From: Neonectria sp. B-13
Lineage: Eukaryota > Ascomycota > Sordariomycetes > Hypocreales > Nectriaceae
Direction of reading: 5' to 3'
NCBI GenBank assembly: GCA_002682825.1
Contig: NOKP01000053.1
Location: 124,001 to 188,000, forward strand
DNA: 64,000 nucleotides
Shown: positions 57,814-64,000 of the stretch, piece after piece
Layout: every line of letters starts with the position of its first letter
Numbering within the stretch: the first letter of the stretch is position 1
Program-made: the position numbers and the translations under genes
Notes under the pieces: model-generated
What the model was told of the DNA's origin: nothing
The model's input: only the letters and a program-made list of their open reading frames with translations
The model's database searches: none

Positions 57814-59136
57814 TTATGCCGATTTTGTCGATTCCGCCGTTTCCTCGGCAGGAACCTCCTTCTTCGTTTCCGACGCCAACTTGTACAGCTCATTCAAATT
57901 GTACCGCTTCAGGTCCTCCCATTGCTTGCCATCCACAACCGAGACTCCGCAATATGTCTACGCTAGTCAGCCACACAGACTCACAGGCTCCCGGATAGGC
58001 CAACACAGGCGAGGGATCGCTTACCTGGAAGATCTCGACCAATATCACCTTGTCCGGGCTGCCTAGGTTGACCTTGTGCTTGGAACTCACCAGGTCGGCA
58101 ACCTTCTTAATGACGGCATCTGACTTGAAAGTGGTGTGGTTTCGAATGTTATGCCGGATGGCGTACTGGAGCGCAGATTGATCAGACACGCGTAACGAGC
58201 GCATTGGGGACCAAACACTCACCGTGCAAGCCGCGGCTTCCGTCCCATCACCCTGCGTATCGGCCCCGTCTTGGGCGCCATCACCAGACTCGCTTTTCAA
58301 CACAAAGTATTGGCCCAGGACGGTCCTGGCCACACGCTCGATGCCAGCCTCGCTTGCCTTATCCGTATCCTGCACAGGCGTCAAGCGGTTGATGTACTTG
58401 GTCTTCCGCTCCATGGGATCCGGACAGTCCTTGGCATCCTGGCACATATGCTGAATAAGTTTGAGGGGGTCGATGGGTTGACTAGTTTTCATGAAGAAGA
58501 GACATTCGAGCCTGGTTGTTATGGGCGTGAAGACTTGTCTCGTCTTGGGCTTCTGGGACACCTTGAAGCTCTCTAGCTCCTGCTGGATGGAAGCCTCAAT
58601 ATCCTGGCCCTCGTCATCTTCATTCACCTCATCACTGGGATCAACCGGTGGCTTGACTCCAAAGAGGGACTCGCCGTACTGCAAAGAACGGAGTTAGCTG
58701 ACAAGGTCAAAGGTTACAACCGGGGATGACGGAATGTGCCCAAGAGCCACCATACCTGGTTGCAGAGCGCTTTGAACTCCCGCATGGCCTTCCCCTTCAT
58801 CCCTCTGGCGTATGTCACCCATATACCAACGTCGTTGACTTCTAATGTCGTACCCAGCTCGACCCTCTCGGCATGCCTAGCCTTCTGGTGCGTCGTCTGC
58901 CATTTGCCAGCATTGCCTCCCTTTGCGAGCCAATTAGCAGCTGTTGCTAAATTATAGCCCAACCGAACAAACCCCTCAGATCATACAGACGATGGAGGGC
59001 TTGCGGACAGGTCGAACCGGGGTTGAGCGCCGGGGATTGACCAAGCTCATTCACTACTTACCCTGCTCTTCTTGGATGAAGACCCTCCTCTGGACGCGCC
59101 TGGCGCCTGCTTTCTCTTGTTTGCTCCGTCGCTCAT
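57814..59136 (-). CDS. TAN1: TAN1-type THUMP protein for tRNA ac4C formation (THUMPD1 family)
   Basis: Five exons: 59136-59062, 58920-58756, 58678-58223, 58165-58025 and 57957-57814, for 326 residues. The basic N-terminus (SDGANKRKQAPGASRGGSSS) leads into EVNDVGIWVTYARGMKGKAMREFKAL, the usual TAN1 start of the folded part. The THUMP domain spans about 170-280, with KTKYINRLTPV, YAIRHNIRNHTTFKSDAVI and KVNLGSPDKVILVEIF, and ends in YCGVSVVDGKQWEDLKRYNLNEL. Tan1 delivers tRNA-Ser and tRNA-Leu to the acetyltransferase Kre33/NAT10 for acetylation of C12. The third intron (58222-58166) is 57 nt, stop-free and a multiple of three, so the gene could be misread as continuous there. The acceptor of intron 1 (AAG) is the least certain junction. 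Confidence 0.88.
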
Positions 59137-59645
59137 GATGATGACCAAGCAGTGGATGATGATGATTTGTCTCCCAACAATCAATCGCAAGTACCGATCA
59201 AGGGACAGCCTTTTTCTCGTGGACAATGGTGAAAGAGCGTGCCTCGATCCCAATGTTGTGGACTATGCTGCGAATAGCCTGTGCTGGAGCTAGGAATTTT
59301 CCAGGTGCTACAGCGTATCACGTGCCTACCCACCGCCAACACGCTCATACCATTCATCTCCATGACCAGCATTGAGACTTTGGAACTTCTCATTTTCTTA
59401 AGAATCAAGTCAATCAATTTCTATATTCGCACTCGCTCATAACACATCTAAGACAAAACACACCGAACAATAACCTAAACCGCCCCTGGTTGATTCTACC
59501 CTTTTAGGCCATTTTGATTAAGTGAGACGGCACAACCAGCCCCTTGGGTGGGTTGTACCTAGTCTCCTGTCCCCTTGCAGGTATTCCCTGAAAAATGACC
59601 TTCATCCCAATCTATACCCGTGTCATAGTGGAACGCCGCCGCTGC
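59137..59645. other. TAN1 promoter and PDC 3' region
   Basis: This is 509 bp between two minus-strand genes. It has AT-richer sequence around 59390-59520 and no recognisable gene. Confidence 0.5.
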
Positions 59646-61682
59646 CTACTGGAGCTTTGCGTTGTTCCTGGCGCTCGCCGCTGCCGTCAGGACCAGAGCG
59701 CGAGGCGCGTCCTCCTTGGGCATGTACAGCTCCACGAATTGCAAGGATTTGGCTGCTTGGAAATCGGTGTCGGCGAGGAGCTCATTGAGCTCGGTCTTGG
59801 TCTTGACCTGGAACGTCTTGGATGTCTCGGCTCCTCCGAAGACATCGACGAGATCCTTGTACTTCCACTCGTTGATGTCGTTGTACTCAGCCTCCATGCC
59901 GTGGATAAAGCGCTCGATGGTGAATCCTTCGTTGCAGATAACGAAGCTATCGTGGCGTTAGCAAGGCTCAACAAGGATATTTTTAACCCTGGGTAGGGCA
60001 AAGGATGTCTCAAACTTACATGATGGGGGTGAGCTTGTGTCGGATCATGGTGCTGACCTCTTGGGCCGTGAGCTGGAAGGATCCGTCACCAACGAAGAGG
60101 ATCGTTCGCCTGCCGTTTCCGAGATCCTTTGCTGCCAGTGCAGCGCCCTGGGCAGCGCCAACCGACCAACCAATGCTTCCCCAGAGGACCTGGCTGAGTG
60201 CCGTGACACCGGCGGGGAATCGGGTATCCCAGATGCCAAAGTTGGCGGTGCCGGTTTCCGTGATAATGACATCCTTCTCGATCAGGAACTCGCCGACGCG
60301 TGGCCAGAACCATGCCTGAGTGATGACTTCCGAGCCGTCAGTGTTCTTCTCAACCTCGTTTTGGACCACGGGGCTGGGCTGGGCTGAGAGCGTCGAGGGA
60401 TCGACCTGGTCAATGACCTTGCGGAGGACGCCCCTCATGCTGACACCTGGATACGTGGAGTATCGAACGACGCAGTGATCGCTGTGGAAGTCAATGGAGT
60501 TGAGCTGTGATGTCCGGTACGAGAAGCCTGCGGTGTTGAAATCACTCTGGATTGGGGTAGAGATTAGCCTAGGTTCGAAAGCGTGGGAGATGTGAGCACC
60601 TGGTTCTTACCTTCATGGCACCGACGGTGAGGAGCAGATCCGTCGACTCGACGATTTCCTTGGCCTGGGCAGGATGCGAGCCGTCACCGGCATAGACACC
60701 TCCGTAGTTGGGGTGGTCCTCATTGATGGCGCCCTTGCCCATTGGGGTGACAAAGACTGGGAGCTTGGTCTTCTCGACAAGTTCGTGGACTTCATCCACA
60801 ACACGATGGCGGATGGCGCAGGCGTCGACCAGGATGATGGGGTTCTTGGCGGCCTTGAGGTTCTTGAGGACCTCGCTGACGACGAAGTCCTCGGCCTCAA
60901 CGTCGTTTTCGGGCTCGGCCATGTCAATTGGGGTTGCGAGGCGGGCGCCCTCGACCTTGACCTGGACCATGTCGGTGGGGAGCATGATGTAGATGGGCCG
61001 CGACCGGAGCCAGCAGGTTTGTAGGGCGTGGTCGATCTGGGCGGCGATCTCGGCAGGGTTGTTCAATTTGGCAACCTCGCATGAGATCGGGGCGCTCATG
61101 TTGGCGAAGACGTTGAAGTCGCCATTGCCCAGAGTGTGGTGGAGCAGCATGCCATCGCGCTGAGAGATGGTCGAGGGGCAGCCAACGATGTGGACGACGG
61201 GGATATGTTCGGAGTAGGCACCGGCAATGCCGTTGATGGCGGAGAGCTCACCTACACCAAAGGTGGTGATGAGGGCCGCGATCTTGGAGACGCGGGCGTA
61301 GCCGTCGGCGGCGTAGGCTGCATAAAGGTGTCAGCGGCGAGTTGAGCGAAGACGTGCATGTATGGCTGCAAGGGTAGCGCGGATCGAGGTTGCCGTTGAG
61401 GGCGGGGTTGATAAAGACCCCTCCCCGATGTGCAAGTTATGAAGTCATGATGGGAGAAGAGGAAACCGAAGACGCAAGAGGAGGGGCACACTGACCTGCG
61501 TTGAGCTCGTTGACGCTGCCAACCCACTTGAGGTCGCAGTCGGGGAGATAGTCGAGGGCGATGAGGTTGTAGTCGCCGGGAACGCCGTGAACAGAGCGGA
61601 CGCCGACCTCATGGAGACGCTTGAAGAGGTACTCGGCGACATCGACAGGCTCTTTCAGCGCCTGGACTCGTTCGTCGGCCAT
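59646..61682 (-). CDS. PDC1: Pyruvate decarboxylase
   Basis: Four exons: 61682-61496, 61317-60611, 60546-60020 and 59946-59646, for 573 residues. The N-terminal TPP-binding domain has HGVPGDYNL and the catalytic Glu in [18 protein letters not shown]. The double-His motif [11 protein letters not shown] is intact. The C-terminal TPP/Mg site has [11 protein letters not shown] and [13 protein letters not shown]. Here the yeast NNDGYTIE is replaced by CNEGFTIE, a variant I associate with filamentous ascomycetes; the Mg-binding Asn and Gly are kept. The enzyme converts pyruvate to acetaldehyde and CO2 in the cytosol, feeding ethanol formation or acetyl-CoA synthesis. The gene uses mostly C/G third positions, consistent with high expression. 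Confidence 0.96.
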
Positions 61683-64000
61683 GGTGAAGAGGGGATTGGA
61701 GCTGGAGATGGGAAGACGGGAGTCGTTTGAATGAGTGAGTGAGTAAGCTGTTGGGTAGCTTGAGAGGCGATGTGGTGGGAGGGTTTGGAGCAGAATAGAA
61801 GCTTAAAAGCTTGAGGATGGTGAGGTAGTAGGTATGATATGATTGATGCTGGCTTGGGAAGCTAAGCAATGGAATGCGAGAGAGACGGAAAGGACCTGGC
61901 GTTGAGGGGAGGGAGGAGGATGTTTATACGCAAACGAAGCAACCACACAGTGACACACTATGGACACGCACACGCATGAATTCAGAATGGTCGATGGTGA
62001 GTCCCAAAATAGACCCGGACGGCAGCGTGGTCGGAGCAAGGAGTGAGATGACAAGGAGAGCGAGATCACGGTATTCTCGCCCAGGATGGATCCCTAGGGA
62101 CGGGGCTGGATAGGGCTAGGGATAGGGATCAGGAAGCGGGATACGGATATGGATCGCGCAAGCGTTGGCATTGATTGCTTCACGCCTTTGCTTCCTCGTC
62201 TCGTCTCTTCTCGCCGACGGCCGTGCAGTTAGAGCGGACGGTGAGTGGTGAGGGGTGAGTTTGGTGATGTAATGTCGCCGACGCCACGGCGAGGGCGGCT
62301 CTGGCCTCAGCACAATCATATGATTCAAGCTTCGCCCGGATCCATGAGCGATCCAGCCCAGCCAAGCGGAGCCCTGATCGTGGCTGCTCCCGGAGACGCA
62401 GAGCTCTGTGAAGAAAAGATAGCGGCAGCGGCCCGCCGGTGGACGAGTCGCCATGATCAGCAACGGGCCTTTAGGGCCCCTGGGCGATTGAACGATTGAC
62501 CGATTGAAAGCCATGGCAAACCTGGTCCCGGCTAGCCCGGGCGTGTGGCCGAGCGCCAGGCCGAAACCATCCATGACGGCCATGTCCACCAATCCACCCA
62601 TGCCGTTCTGCTCTGGTGCATTATCCTCCGATGCGATGGGTGAAATTTGCATGGCGCTTGTTCGGTGAAACCCAAGAGGCTGCGGCAATTGAACGAGGTG
62701 ATCGGGTGGGTAGAGGTGGGTTCTCGCCCGGTGTGGCTGGAGACGACAGCGAGATCTAGTGGCACACACATCACGATATTCTCCATCGCCGTCGGTTCAA
62801 TTGCGGTCGGTGGTATCCGTACTCCGTACTCCGTAGCCTGTCAGCTAACAGTCATCGCAGGAAGCCGCTTTTGCATGATGAAAAACGTACGGTAGCATCA
62901 GAAACAGTAGTAGCATCCACAGAAGAACCAGTAGTAGCAGAAGTGGTAGCATCATTGATTGTTAGCAGCAATGCTAGCAAGTTCACCGGTAGCAAATGTG
63001 TATTCGTAGTAGCGGTCGAACCGGCGGCGAAAGGGAAGGGGAGGACGTGGAGGGGCAACTCGTATCGTGTCCGGCCAGCCACGCCCCTGGATATTATCCG
63101 GGCGAAGACAACCGAGCACATAGCGAGACAGCAGCAACAACAGCAACAGCGACAACACCATCAAGGACAGGTCGGATCTGTCTTTCCCTTCTTCATGCCT
63201 TGGCTTTCCGCTGCTTGCCGTTGATATGCAGCGCAGGGTGCCGGGCGTGGCAGCATGATAGGTCGGTGAGCTTTGCATCTCGACCCGGCCCCTTGTTAGC
63301 GAGACGCAAGCAGGGAAAACGATTACCCTCGACGCAAACGGGCCACGAACGTCGGGACCAAGGTGGCAAGGCGACAGGGCTGGGCTCTCAGAACAGGGGG
63401 CACGGCAGCAGGGTAAGGTGAACTCCCAGGGCACGAGCCATAGAACCTGAAATCTGGAAGCTGTCAGAGCGCCTTGATTTGTCGGTCATGGCCATGTCGC
63501 TCCGTGAGGCCATCGCAACGGCCGGGCCGGTAGTTAGGGGCCATGTCAGATCATTCTTATCGTGGCGGCGACTCCTCCCGAAGCAGGGGCTTTGAGTGGC
63601 CGAGTTGACAAGTTGACAGGTGTACATCAGTACAAGCGCGGACGTCCAACACCGAAAGATGACGACCAGGCATGCAAGCGAGAAAGAACTCGGCCAGAAT
63701 GGTGGAAACTCAGTGGAAAAGCAGTGGAAACCGGCCTTGTTGAGAATGTGGTTTGTTGGTGCTGTAACTCATGCGTCATCAATCCCACCCATCTACACCA
63801 GCGCAGTCAATCGGCCAAATCGACGACAAGCGTACACGCTACTTGTGGAAACGAGTCCACAAGTAGCCTGATAGTTGACGACTGCGCTAAGGAAAGCGGT
63901 GGACTTCTTTACATTGTAGATGTTTTTGTTCGCCTGGCGCCCCAGGTTGATCGGCGTGAACCAAAATGTGCCTCATGTTGGTATCTCAGGTACCCGTAGG
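61683..64000. other. PDC promoter region and gene-free right end of the window
   Basis: The first 400 bp are the PDC promoter and leader. Beyond that, no open frame is recognisable. A TACTCCGTA tandem lies at 62824-62839 and an imperfect CAR repeat at about 63128-63158. A gene could begin just outside the window. Confidence 0.45.
61923..61928 (-). promoter_or_regulatory. Candidate TATA box of the PDC gene
   Basis: TATAAA reads on the minus strand about 240 bp upstream of the start codon, followed by a CT-rich leader. The distance is long but acceptable for a fungal gene with an extended leader. Confidence 0.35.

Noticed and set aside
1..64000. Transposon, CRISPR array or secondary-metabolite cluster
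   Set aside because: No transposase, reverse transcriptase, integrase, terminal repeats, regularly spaced repeats or PKS/NRPS/terpene-synthase domains were seen on either strand.

Overview
The window is nuclear DNA of a filamentous ascomycete fungus. The evidence is short GT-AG introns (about 45-120 nt) with CTAAC/CTGAC-like branch sites, compact intergenic regions, many pyrimidine-rich leaders and GC-rich third codon positions. Several proteins are recognisably fungal: a Mrs3/4-type iron carrier, a Gbp2/Hrb1-type RNA-binding protein, a filamentous-type pyruvate decarboxylase and a cytochrome b5-fused sphingolipid desaturase. The overall look suggests Sordariomycetes, perhaps Hypocreales. That placement is inference and needs a protein search. 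I found no mobile element, CRISPR array, rRNA, convincing tRNA or secondary-metabolite cluster.

Layout, left to right: a Sap1-type AAA ATPase (-); COG6 (-) head-to-head with ATG9 (+); a 3.4 kb gap; an Mrs3/4-type mitochondrial carrier (+); a secretory DnaJ/TPR co-chaperone (-) head-to-head with an augmin HAUS1 homologue (+); VAC14 (-); a 2.3 kb gap; a delta-8 sphingolipid desaturase (-); a 1.9 kb gap; mitochondrial dihydrolipoamide dehydrogenase (-); NOM1/Sgd1 (-) head-to-head with SRP14 (+); a secreted CHRD-domain protein (-); a Gbp2/Hrb1-type three-RRM protein (-); a 4.9 kb gene-free stretch; COQ9 (+); SMC6 (-) head-to-head with an ecdysoneless/Sgt1-family gene (+); an aminoglycoside-phosphotransferase-like protein (-); a 2.8 kb gap; TAN1 (-); pyruvate decarboxylase (-); and a 2.3 kb gene-free right end.

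The window holds 18 protein genes and almost all are housekeeping. Themes recur without forming a cluster: membrane traffic and autophagy (COG6, ATG9, VAC14), mitochondrial energy and iron metabolism (iron carrier, LPD1, COQ9, with PDC at the cytosolic pyruvate branch), RNA and protein biogenesis (NOM1, SRP14, Gbp2, TAN1, DnaJ/TPR) and chromosome or spindle function (SMC6, HAUS1). Exon-intron structures were resolved by hand from splice signals and reading-frame continuity, and every multi-exon model closes in frame.

Nothing here amounts to a clear new biological system. The points most worth a second look are the shared COG6-ATG9 promoter with two GATA-type elements, the extreme 5' exon fragmentation and 8-nt microexon of the Gbp2-like gene, a HacA-type UPR element upstream of the DnaJ/TPR gene, an MCB site between SMC6 and the ecdysoneless gene, an APH-like protein that seems to have lost its catalytic motif, and the gene-free intervals.
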